Assembly: GCF_001305515.1 (NCBI RefSeq)
Contig: NZ_LJYW01000001.1
Location: 5,244,857 to 5,308,856, forward strand
From: Prosthecodimorpha hirschii
GTDB lineage: Bacteria; Pseudomonadota; Alphaproteobacteria; Rhizobiales; Ancalomicrobiaceae
DNA length: 64,000 nt
Reading direction: 5' to 3'
The notes below the pieces were generated by a model. That model saw only the letters and a program-made list of their open reading frames with translations. It was not told the DNA's origin and did no database searches. Shown here piece by piece: positions 54,963-63,022 of the stretch. The position numbers and the translations under genes are program-made. The first letter of the stretch is position 1, and each line of letters opens with the position of its first letter.

Positions 54963-55811
54963 TCAGCCCTGGTAGGCGACGACGGTCTGGCGCTGCTCGC
55001 CGAGCTTTTCGATGCCGAGATGCATCGTGTCGCCGACCTTCAGGTAGAGCGGCGGCTTCATGCCGAGGCCGACGCCCGGGGGGGTGCCGGTGGTGATCAC
55101 GTCGCCGGGATCGAGCTGCATGAACTTGGAGATGTAGGCGACGCAGAAGGCGGCGCTGAAGATCATGGTCCGGGTCGAGCCCTTCTGCACGCGCTTGCCG
55201 TTCAGGTCCAGGAACATGTCCAGCGCCTGCACGTCGCCGACCTCGTCCGGGGTCACGAGCCAGGGGCCGAGCGGGCCGAAGCCCGGGGCGGCCTTGCCCT
55301 TGACCCACTGACCGGTGCCCTCGGTCTGCCATTCGCGCTCGGACAGGTCGTTGCAGACGGCATAGCCGGCGATATGGGCGACGGCGTCCTTCTCTTCGAT
55401 CCGGTAGGCGGTCTTGCCGATCACGATGGCCAGTTCGACTTCCCAGTCGCCCTTGGTCGCGCCCGGTGGGAGGACGACATCGTCGTCCGGGCCGGCGAGG
55501 CAGTTCGGCGCCTTGTTGAAGAGCACGGGCTCCTTCGGCACCGGCAGGCCGCTCTCGGCGGCATGGTCGGCATAGTTCAGGCCGACCGCAATGAAGTTGC
55601 CGGTGCGCGCGATGCAGGAGCCGAGACGGACGCCCTGCGGCGCCTCGGGCAGGCTGAGGGGATCGAGCGCGCGGATCCGGTCGAGCGCGGCGGGCGTCAG
55701 GCCGTCGCCGGCGAAATCCGGAACAAGGCCGGACAGATCGCGGATCGAACCGTCGGCGGCGACGATACCGGGCTTCTCGGCGCCCTTCGCGCCGAAACGG
55801 ACAAGCTTCAT
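54963..55811 (-). CDS. Fumarylacetoacetate hydrolase family protein
   Basis: The 282-residue protein has the FAH fold with metal-binding acidic residues in WEVELAIVIG (E-x-E) and a downstream Asp, and the motifs GLNYADHAAES and TTGTPPGVGLGMKPP. Members include ureidoglycolate lyase, acylpyruvases and 2-hydroxyhepta-2,4-diene-1,7-dioate isomerase. The N-terminal 60 residues fit the ureidoglycolate lyase/acylpyruvase branch, but the substrate cannot be decided. It is divergent from the lpxH-like gene. Confidence 0.88.
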   Translation of the reverse strand: MKLVRFGAKGAEKPGIVAADGSIRDLSGLVPDFAGDGLTPAALDRIRALDPLSLPEAPQGVRLGSCIARTGNFIAVGLNYADHAAESGLPVPKEPVLFNKAPNCLAGPDDDVVLPPGATKGDWEVELAIVIGKTAYRIEEKDAVAHIAGYAVCNDLSEREWQTEGTGQWVKGKAAPGFGPLGPWLVTPDEVGDVQALDMFLDLNGKRVQKGSTRTMIFSAAFCVAYISKFMQLDPGDVITTGTPPGVGLGMKPPLYLKVGDTMHLGIEKLGEQRQTVVAYQG

Positions 55812-56078
55812 TCCTCGGGTCTCCCTCTTGCTGTCCCATCCGTCGCCGGCACGCCGGAGCGGGGGCGTTCGGAGGGCGGCGGATCATGCGCGAGGGCCGG
55901 GCGGCTGGCAACTGCCCGGCACGCATTCCTCGTACCTTTGCTGCGGGACCCGCGTTCCCTCGACCGCGACCCTTTGCGGCGGAAACCGCAGACCTTTGCG
56001 GCGTCGGATCGAGGGCGTCACAAAAGCGAGATCGGAATCGTGTTCCTGGAGCCCATGTTGCCATCCGGAACCGCCACG

Positions 56079-56954
56079 ATGACTGCCCTACCGTTCCGGG
56101 CCGCGGAACTGCCGGCCATGATCGGCCGCGATCCGGCCGTGCCCGAAGCCCCCGATCCCGCGGAGCCCAAGCCCCGGCATTTTCGCGCGCTGTTCCTGTC
56201 CGACGTGCATCTCGGCACGCGCGGCTGCCAGGCCGACCTGCTGCTCGATTTCCTGCGCCTGCACGATGCCGAGACGGTCTATCTGGTCGGCGACATCGTC
56301 GACGGCTGGCGCCTGAAGCGCTCGTGGTACTGGCCGCAGAGCCACAACGACGTGGTCCAGAAGATCCTGCGCAAGGGCCGCAAGGGCGCGCGCATCGTCT
56401 ACCTGCCCGGCAATCACGACGAGTTCCTGCGCGACTATCTCGGCTCGCATTTCGGCGGCGTCGAGATCGTCGACAGCCTGGTGCACGAAAGCGCGGACGG
56501 CCGCCGCTTCGTCGTCATCCATGGCGATCAGTTCGATGTCGTCGTGCGCAACGCCAAGTGGCTCGCCCATCTCGGCGACTGGGCCTACACCTTCGCGCTT
56601 GGCGTCAATACCGGCTTCAACATCGCCCGCCGCAGGCTCGGCTTCGGCTACTGGTCGCTGTCGGCCTGGGCCAAGCTGAAGGTCAAGAACGCGGTCAGCT
56701 TCATCGGCGCCTTCGAACAGGCCCTGACCACGGAGGCCCGCCGGCTCGGCGCGGACGGCGTGATCTGCGGCCATATCCACCACGCGGCGATCCACGACCG
56801 GTTCGGCATCACCTACGTCAATACCGGCGATTGGGTCGAGAGCTGCACGGCGGTCGCCGAACACCATGACGGTCGCATGGAAATCCTCACCTGGACGAAG
56901 CCGGCCGAGGCGCTCGCCCCCGCAGCCCGCGCGGAGGTCCTCGGCGCCGCATGA
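56079..56954 (+). CDS. UDP-2,3-diacylglucosamine diphosphatase-like metallophosphoesterase
   Basis: A calcineurin-like phosphoesterase of about 291 residues with all metal motifs: LSDVHLG (near 40), GDIVDGWR, LPGNHDEF and GHIHHAA. The family includes LpxH/LpxG (lipid A synthesis) and related lipid or nucleotide hydrolases. ATG 56079 is preferred to ATG 56055, because GGA lies 9 nt before it. The stop overlaps the next gene (ATGA), pointing to joint action in glycolipid or lipid A metabolism. Confidence 0.82.
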   Translation: MTALPFRAAELPAMIGRDPAVPEAPDPAEPKPRHFRALFLSDVHLGTRGCQADLLLDFLRLHDAETVYLVGDIVDGWRLKRSWYWPQSHNDVVQKILRKGRKGARIVYLPGNHDEFLRDYLGSHFGGVEIVDSLVHESADGRRFVVIHGDQFDVVVRNAKWLAHLGDWAYTFALGVNTGFNIARRRLGFGYWSLSAWAKLKVKNAVSFIGAFEQALTTEARRLGADGVICGHIHHAAIHDRFGITYVNTGDWVESCTAVAEHHDGRMEILTWTKPAEALAPAARAEVLGAA

Positions 56955-57979
56955 CGAAAATCCTGATCGTGACGGATGCCTGGCGCCCCCAGATCAACGG
57001 CGTGGTGCGCACGCTCGAACGCCTGTCGGAGGAGATCCGCCGCTTCGGCATCGAGGTCGACCTGCTCACCCCGGCCGAGTTCCCGACCCTGCCGTGCCCG
57101 ACCTATCCGGAGATCCGGCTGGCGTTGACCGGCATCAACCGGGTCCGCCGCCGGATCGAGGCGGCGCGGCCGGACTATGTCCATATCGCCACCGAAGGTC
57201 CGCTCGGCCTGATGACCGCCAAGGTCGTCAACGGCCACGGGCCGGGCTTCACGACCAGCTACCACACGCGCTTTCCGGAATATCTGTCCGCGCGCCTGCC
57301 GGTGCCACAATCCTGGTCCTATGCCTGGCTGAAGCGGTTCCACAATCGCGGGCTGGCCTGCATGGTGGCGACCGAAAGCCTGCGTCGCGATCTTTCCGAT
57401 CGCGGCTTCAACAACCTGGCGATCTGGTCGCGCGGGGTCGACCAGAGCCTGTTCCGGCCGCGCACCGAGCGCATTCTCGACCTGCCGCGCCCGATCTTCA
57501 TGAATGTCGGCCGCGTCTCGGTGGAGAAGAATATCGAGGCCTTCCTGGATCTGGACCTGCCCGGCTCCAAGGTGATCGTCGGCGACGGCCCGGTCCTCGG
57601 CTCGCTCAAGAAGCGCTATCCGGACGTGCATTTCCTCGGCACCCATACGGGCGAGGACCTGGCGCGGCTCTATGCGGCGGCCGACGTGTTCGTCTTCCCG
57701 TCGCTGACCGACACCTTCGGCAACGTGCTGATCGAGGCCCTGGCCTGCGGGGTGCCGGTCGCCGCCTACCCGGTGATGGGTCCGGTCGACGTGATCGGCG
57801 ACACCGGGTCGGGCGTGCTGTCGAACGACCTGCAGGAGGCCTGCCTCGCGGCGCTCGACATCCCGCGCGAGGCGGCGCTGGCGCGGGCGGCCGACTTCAC
57901 CTGGGAACGGGCGACGCAGCAGTTCGTCGACACGATCGAACAGGCGCAGCGGCGCCGGCGCACCGTGCAGGCGGCCTGA
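56951..57979 (+). CDS. Glycosyltransferase family 4 (GT-B)
   Basis: The 342-residue protein is GT4: Gly-rich N-terminus ILIVTDAWRPQINGVVRTLE and a C-terminal Rossmann domain with GRVSVEKNIEAF and the E-X7-E motif in DTFGNVLIEALACGVPV. It is close in layout to membrane-lipid mannosyl- or glucosyltransferases (MgtA/PimB-like). It is coupled to the phosphoesterase gene; the pair is recurrent in Hyphomicrobiales and likely makes a glycolipid. Sugar and acceptor are unknown. Confidence 0.87.
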   Translation: MTKILIVTDAWRPQINGVVRTLERLSEEIRRFGIEVDLLTPAEFPTLPCPTYPEIRLALTGINRVRRRIEAARPDYVHIATEGPLGLMTAKVVNGHGPGFTTSYHTRFPEYLSARLPVPQSWSYAWLKRFHNRGLACMVATESLRRDLSDRGFNNLAIWSRGVDQSLFRPRTERILDLPRPIFMNVGRVSVEKNIEAFLDLDLPGSKVIVGDGPVLGSLKKRYPDVHFLGTHTGEDLARLYAAADVFVFPSLTDTFGNVLIEALACGVPVAAYPVMGPVDVIGDTGSGVLSNDLQEACLAALDIPREAALARAADFTWERATQQFVDTIEQAQRRRRTVQAA

Positions 57980-58129
57980 CGGCGGGACCCCCTGGCGCGG
58001 CGGCGCCCCTGGCCGGGCCTGGATCCGGTCATGGCGCTGCCGTTCGGTCGCGGCGGACCCGCGGACGCAACGGGTTGCCGCGTCGCGCTCCGGCTGGTAC
58101 GGCTCTCGGCCCCATCCGGAGGATCGGCC

Positions 58130-59113
58130 ATGACGGACCAGGCGCTACCCACCTATGACGACATCCTGGCGGCGGCCGTGCGCATCGAGGGCGAGGCCGT
58201 GCGGACGCCGCTCGTCACCTCGCCGGCGCTCGACGCGAAGCTCAATGCGCGCGTCTTCCTGAAGCCGGAATGCCTGCAGCGCACCGGCTCCTTCAAGTTC
58301 CGCGGCGCCTTCAACGCCGTCTCGCAGATCCCGGCCGACCGGCGCGCGAACGGCGTCGTCGCCTGTTCGTCCGGCAACCATGCCCAGGGCGTGGCGGCGG
58401 CCGCGGCCCTGCACGGCCTGCCGGCCACCATCGTGATGCCGTCCGACGCCCCGGCCATCAAGCGCGAGCGCACCGAGGGCTACGGCGCCACGGTCGTCTC
58501 CTACGACCGCTCCAGCCAGGATCGCGATGCGCTGACCGAGGCCATCGCGGCCGAGAAGGGGGCGACCCTGGTCCACCCCTACGACAATCGCGACGTGATC
58601 GCCGGGCAGGGCACGATCGGGCTCGAGATCGTCGAGGACCTGCGCGCGCGGGGCCTGACCCCCGACGTGGTGCTGGTCTGCTGCGGCGGCGGCGGGCTGA
58701 CCGCAGGCGTGGCGCTGGCGATCAAGACGCTGGTGCCGTCGGCTGCGATCTATCCGGTCGAGCCGGAAGGCTTCGACGATCAGGCCCGGTCCTTCGCGGC
58801 CGGCGAAAGGCTGCGCAACACCCGCACCGCCGGCTCGGTCTGCGATGCGCTGCTGACGCCGATGCCGGGCGTGCTGTCCTTCGCGCTGAACAAGCCGCGC
58901 ATCGCCCGCGGCCTCGTCGTCTCCGATGCCGAAGCCTTGGCGGCGGTCGGCTATGCGGCGCGCGAACTGAAGCTGGTGCTGGAACCCGGCGGCGCCGTCG
59001 CGCTGGCGGCGGCCCTCTCCGGCAAGGTCGATCTCAGCGGCAAGATCGTCGCCATCGTCCTATCCGGCGGCAATGTCGATCCCGCCATCCTGGCCGGCGC
59101 CGTCGCCGCCTGA
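58130..59113 (+). CDS. Threonine/serine dehydratase (fold type II PLP enzyme)
   Basis: The 327-residue protein binds PLP through K56 (SFKFRGA), has SSGNHAQGVA for the cofactor phosphate and CCGGGGLTAG later. It lacks the ACT domain of biosynthetic IlvA, so it is a catabolic threonine dehydratase, serine dehydratase or serine racemase-like enzyme. The ATG at 58130 follows GGAGG; the frame is open from 58031, but the extra 33 residues are not conserved-looking. Confidence 0.87.
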   Translation: MTDQALPTYDDILAAAVRIEGEAVRTPLVTSPALDAKLNARVFLKPECLQRTGSFKFRGAFNAVSQIPADRRANGVVACSSGNHAQGVAAAAALHGLPATIVMPSDAPAIKRERTEGYGATVVSYDRSSQDRDALTEAIAAEKGATLVHPYDNRDVIAGQGTIGLEIVEDLRARGLTPDVVLVCCGGGGLTAGVALAIKTLVPSAAIYPVEPEGFDDQARSFAAGERLRNTRTAGSVCDALLTPMPGVLSFALNKPRIARGLVVSDAEALAAVGYAARELKLVLEPGGAVALAAALSGKVDLSGKIVAIVLSGGNVDPAILAGAVAA

Positions 59114-59264
59114 AGCCCCGGCACGTCCTGAAGCCGGTTCGGCCCGGCGCGGTCGGTAAGGACCGCGACCGGCTCGATCGGCAGCGACCGACAGCCTGCC
59201 TCTCCGCCCGGACGTCCGCGTCCCGGCGGGGCGGGCGGCTACCGGCACGGGAAAGGCAACGCCT

Positions 59265-59330
59265 GGGGCATTGTCGCCTGGGGCGTTGTCGTCAGGGCTG
59301 TCGTCGTTAGGGCTGTTGTCGTCGGGGGCG
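59265..59330. repeat. Degenerate GGGGCNTTGTCGTC minisatellite
   Basis: About five imperfect 14-16-bp units (for example GGGGCATTGTCGCC, GGGGCGTTGTCGTC, AGGGCTGTCGTCGTT, AGGGCTGTTGTCGTC) lie between the dehydratase and cheZ-like genes, just past the stop of the latter. No gene is seen in 59114-59365. Confidence 0.6.
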
Positions 59331-59365
59331 CCGCGGCCGGCCAGACAGGCCGGCCGAACAGAGGC

Positions 59366-60763
59366 TCAGCCGAAGACGATCAGCTTCTCGGTCGGGGTGA
59401 GACGGGCGATCGGATCCTCGCTGCGCACCAGCGCGAAGACCGGCTCGGCGGCGGCAGCGGGCGCGGCCGGCTCGGCCTCGATCTCCAGCGCGAGGGCGAC
59501 ATTGCCGAGGGTCGCGGGCGCGGCGATCCGGCTCGGCCGGAGGCGCGGTTCGCGCGATGCCGCCTCCTCGGCGGCTGCGGCGAAGATGTCCGCGGCCGGT
59601 GCGATCCGGTCCGCCGGCTCCGGAGCTGCGCCGGTTTCGTCCGACGGCGCCTCGCCCGCCGGGATCGGCATGGCGAACACATCCGCCGTGGCGAGCAGGC
59701 TCGCGTCCGTCGCCATCGCGGCTTCGGCGGCCGAGACCTGATGCCCGTGGACCGGACGGTCGTCCACCGGCGGGACCGCGCGGGCGACGGGGGCGCGCGC
59801 GAACACGTCGGCCTCGTCGGCACCGACGAATTCGAGTTCGACCGGCACGACGATCATCATGTCGTCGTCGATCGTCGCATAGTCCTGGCGGGAGCCGACC
59901 TCGAAATCGGCCGAGGACAGCCGGACCGGCATCGCCATGGCGGCCTGCCGGCCGTCGAATTCCACGGCCGGGCCGTCCGCCGCGAAGGACGCTGCGGTTT
60001 CGTCGGCCGACCAATCCGGCTCGGGCAGAGCATCGACGGCCATGTCCAGGATGTCGTCGACGGCGGATTGCTCGATGCCCTCGCCGGCGAGGGCCGGGCC
60101 GTTGAGGAGATGCGCGTCCGGCCGCGAATCCTGCGGGCTGACGGTCGCGGAGCCGCCGGCGACGGGCATGTCCTCGACATCGCCCATGCCCCAGATCGAC
60201 ATCATCGAGCCGATCCGGCTCTCCAGATAGCGCAGCACCGTGACCACCTTGCGGGTGCGCTGGCCGGTCAGGTCCTGGAACGAGCAGGCGGTGTAGATTT
60301 CGGTGGCGTGGCTGTCGAGCCGGTCGCACAAGGCGCCGTCGATGCCGTCCTCGCGCAGCGTCCAGGCGATCTCCTGCACCCGCTCGGTGTTGGACAGGAT
60401 CGTCTCGGTGGCGTCCTCGGTCTGGCTGACGATGGCGTCGAGTTCGTTCGAGGCCTGAGCGAAACGGCCGCCTTCGACCGTCTCCAACTGCATCTGGGCG
60501 ATCTCGACCTTGGTCCGCTGGATCGCCTCGGCCATGTCGGCCAGATCGAGCTTGATCCGGTCGATGTCGGGCACCTGCCGGTCGCGCTTGATCACCCGCT
60601 CCAGGCGCTCGATCGACGAGACGATGGCGTCGGTATCGGCAGCACGATGGCGGCGGGCATACTCGGCCAGAAACCAGCGCCCGCGGGCCGTCTCCATGAC
60701 GGCATCCTCGATCGCCTGATAATCCTCGATGGGGAGACCGGTGACTTCTCCGTCGCCTTGCAT
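59366..60763 (-). CDS. CheZ-like chemotaxis phosphatase protein
   Basis: About 465 residues. Residues 1-190 are helical, with the CheZ motif CSFQDLTGQRTRKVV near 165-180; its Gln is the catalytic residue that dephosphorylates CheY-P. The last 270 residues are an acidic, Ala/Glu/Pro-rich, low-complexity tail, unlike the short enterobacterial CheZ. The start at 60763 gives MQGDGEVTGLPIEDY; the frame is open 32 codons further. No che or fla gene is in the window, so its partner is encoded elsewhere. Confidence 0.8.
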   Translation of the reverse strand: MQGDGEVTGLPIEDYQAIEDAVMETARGRWFLAEYARRHRAADTDAIVSSIERLERVIKRDRQVPDIDRIKLDLADMAEAIQRTKVEIAQMQLETVEGGRFAQASNELDAIVSQTEDATETILSNTERVQEIAWTLREDGIDGALCDRLDSHATEIYTACSFQDLTGQRTRKVVTVLRYLESRIGSMMSIWGMGDVEDMPVAGGSATVSPQDSRPDAHLLNGPALAGEGIEQSAVDDILDMAVDALPEPDWSADETAASFAADGPAVEFDGRQAAMAMPVRLSSADFEVGSRQDYATIDDDMMIVVPVELEFVGADEADVFARAPVARAVPPVDDRPVHGHQVSAAEAAMATDASLLATADVFAMPIPAGEAPSDETGAAPEPADRIAPAADIFAAAAEEAASREPRLRPSRIAAPATLGNVALALEIEAEPAAPAAAAEPVFALVRSEDPIARLTPTEKLIVFG

Positions 60764-60896
60764 GCGGTCCGCCGTTCGTGCCGTGCCGCTGGTGTCGTGT
60801 TCCGGGCCGCAGCAAAAAAGCCGGAACGAACACGATTCCATATCGACCGAATCTTTCATTCAAGTTTAAGTGCCCGCCCAAGTTCGAGCAATCACA

Positions 60897-62063
60897 ATGA
60901 CATTCTTATCCCCCGGCGGCCGCATGGGTTTGGCCTATGCGGCAATCTTCGTGACCTTCGGCGTTCACTTGCCGTTCTATCCGGTTCTCTTGAACCACCG
61001 CGGCTTGTCCGATACCGAGATCGCGCTGGTGATCGGCATCCCGACATTGTTCCGGGTCGCGACCGCGCCGATGCTCGGCATCGCCAGCGACCGGGTCCGC
61101 GACCGGCGCCTCGCCGTGCTCGCCTATGCGGTCGCCGCCCTGTTGGCCTTCGCCTTCTTTCCGGTCGCCATCGGCTTCTGGACCATCCTGGCGGTGATGA
61201 TCGTGACCGCCGTCGCCTGGAACGGCGTGCTGCCCGGTGCCGAGGCGATCGCCGTCGGGCTGGTCCGCCGGGACGGTGCCGACTACGGCCGCATGCGGCT
61301 GTGGGGCTCGGTCTCGTTCATCGCCGCGACCTTGATATCCGGCCTGATCGTCGCCCGCACCGACGCGGGCATGATCTTCTGGCTGCTCGCCGCCGCCTTT
61401 GCCCTGCAGGTGATCGCCGTCGCCGCGATGCCTCCGGTCGAGACGGCGGCGGCGGCGGAAGGCCGGCCGGCGGTGCGCTTCGCCGATCTCTTCGGCCACG
61501 GCGCCCTGATTGCGGTCATGATCGGCACCGCCTGCATCCATGCCTCCCATGCCATGCACAACAGCTTCGCCTCGCTCGCCTGGACCGCGCAGGGCATGAG
61601 CGAGGCGACCATCGGGGTGGTCTGGATCGTCGGCGTGATCGCCGAGATCACGCTGTTCGCCGCCGCCGGCCGGATCGTGGCGCGGGTCAACCCGGTCACC
61701 TTGATCGCCTTCGGCGGCCTGGTCGCGGCGGCGCGCTGGCTGATCTATCCGAGCCTCGCATCGCCGGGCGCCTGGGGCGCGGTGCAGGCGATGCACGCCT
61801 TCTCGTATGGCGCGGTGCATATCGGCACCATGGCCTACCTGACCCGCGCCGCCCTGCCGGGTCTGGCCGGCTCCGCGCAGAGCCTGCTCGTCACCTTCAA
61901 CGGGCTGTTCATGGCGTTGGCGACCTTCGCGTCCGGCGCCCTCTACAAGACCTACGGCCTGGACGGCTTCCCCGCCATGGCGCTGGTCGCCATGGCGGGC
62001 GTCGTCATCGTGACCCTATTCGCGCGGCGGCCTCAGCCCCAGAGCGCGGGCTCGGGCGGATAG
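60897..62063 (+). CDS. MFS transporter, phenylpropionate-permease-like
   Basis: About 388 residues and 12 hydrophobic segments, of the HcaT/LacY-like MFS branch (GVHLPFYPVLLNHRGLSDTE; LWGSVSFIAATLISGL; FSYGAVHIGTMAYL). Starts at ATG 60897, GTG 60870 and ATG 60924 are all possible; no clear ribosome-binding site. The substrate is unknown. Its last 31 bases overlap the end of dgcA on the other strand. Confidence 0.85.
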   Translation: MTFLSPGGRMGLAYAAIFVTFGVHLPFYPVLLNHRGLSDTEIALVIGIPTLFRVATAPMLGIASDRVRDRRLAVLAYAVAALLAFAFFPVAIGFWTILAVMIVTAVAWNGVLPGAEAIAVGLVRRDGADYGRMRLWGSVSFIAATLISGLIVARTDAGMIFWLLAAAFALQVIAVAAMPPVETAAAAEGRPAVRFADLFGHGALIAVMIGTACIHASHAMHNSFASLAWTAQGMSEATIGVVWIVGVIAEITLFAAAGRIVARVNPVTLIAFGGLVAAARWLIYPSLASPGAWGAVQAMHAFSYGAVHIGTMAYLTRAALPGLAGSAQSLLVTFNGLFMALATFASGALYKTYGLDGFPAMALVAMAGVVIVTLFARRPQPQSAGSGG

Positions 62064-63022
62064 ACGGTCGAGCCGTCATAGGTCAGGCCGGGAGCGCGGT
62101 CGCGGGCGAGCAGCAGCGGGCCGTCGAGATCGACGAAGTCGGCGCGCTGGGCGGCCAGGATCGCCGGCGCCATGGCGAGCGAGGTGCCGACCATGCAGCC
62201 GACCATCACGGCGAGGCCGGCCCGCTCGGCCGCCGCGACGATCTCCAGGGCCGTGGTCAGGCCGCCGGCTTTGTCGAGCTTGATGTTGACGGCGTCGTAG
62301 CGGTCCCGGAGCGCGGCGAGGTCGCCGCTGCCGTGCAGGCTTTCGTCGGCGCAGACCGGCACCCGGCGCGCGATGCCGGCGAGCGCGCCGTCGCGGCCGG
62401 CCGGCAGGGGCTGCTCGATCAGCCGGACCCCGGCGGCTTCCGCCGCCGCGAGGTTGTCGGCAAGGTTCTCGGGCGTCCAGCCCTCGTTGGCGTCGACGAT
62501 CAGCATCGCGTCGGGTGCACCGGCACGCACCGCGCGGATGCGCTCGGGATCGCCGTCGCCGCCGAGCTTGACCTTGAGGAGCGGCCGGTGTGCGGCCGCG
62601 CGGGCGGCCTCCGCCATGCTGTCCGGCGTGCCGAGGCTCAGCGTATAGGCGGTGACCAACGGTTTCAGCGCGTCGAGCCCGGCCGCCCGGAAGGCCGGGA
62701 CGCCGCTGCGCTTGGCCGCCAGATCCCAGAAGGCGCAATCGACGGCATTGCGCGCCGCGCCGGCCGGCATGGCGCCCGCGAGGTCGGGGTGACCGATCCG
62801 TCCGGCGGCGATCTCCGGGCCGACCGCCTCGATCGCGGCGACCACGTCCTCGACGGTCTCGCCGTAGCGGGCATAGGGCACGCATTCGCCGCGTCCGGTC
62901 GCGCCGTCGATGGTCAGCGTCGCGGTCACGACGACCGCTTCGGTGCGGCTGCCGCGCGAGATGGTGAAGCTGCCGGCGATCGGGAAGCGCTCGACGGCGA
63001 CGCTCAGATGGGGTCCGGTCAT
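62033..63022 (-). CDS. dgcA: N-acetyl-D-glutamate racemase / dipeptide epimerase DgcA (enolase superfamily)
   Basis: The 329-residue protein is of the muconate-lactonizing subgroup: LKVKLGG (acid/base Lys), metal-binding IVDANEGW, RLIEQPLP and CADES, and the second Lys in VNIKLDKAGG. The general family is L-Ala-D/L-Glu epimerase, but the neighbouring DUF1611 gene makes the D-glutamate pathway enzyme DgcA the better name. It overlaps dgcN by 4 bases (ATGA). Confidence 0.85.
   Translation of the reverse strand: MTGPHLSVAVERFPIAGSFTISRGSRTEAVVVTATLTIDGATGRGECVPYARYGETVEDVVAAIEAVGPEIAAGRIGHPDLAGAMPAGAARNAVDCAFWDLAAKRSGVPAFRAAGLDALKPLVTAYTLSLGTPDSMAEAARAAAHRPLLKVKLGGDGDPERIRAVRAGAPDAMLIVDANEGWTPENLADNLAAAEAAGVRLIEQPLPAGRDGALAGIARRVPVCADESLHGSGDLAALRDRYDAVNIKLDKAGGLTTALEIVAAAERAGLAVMVGCMVGTSLAMAPAILAAQRADFVDLDGPLLLARDRAPGLTYDGSTVYPPEPALWG

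Noticed and set aside
54483-56079. Open frame reading from the post-pgi repeats into the LpxH-like gene (start at 54483)
   Set aside because: The first 530 codons cross intergenic repeats and the antisense of the FAH gene; only the part from 56079 has a protein family.
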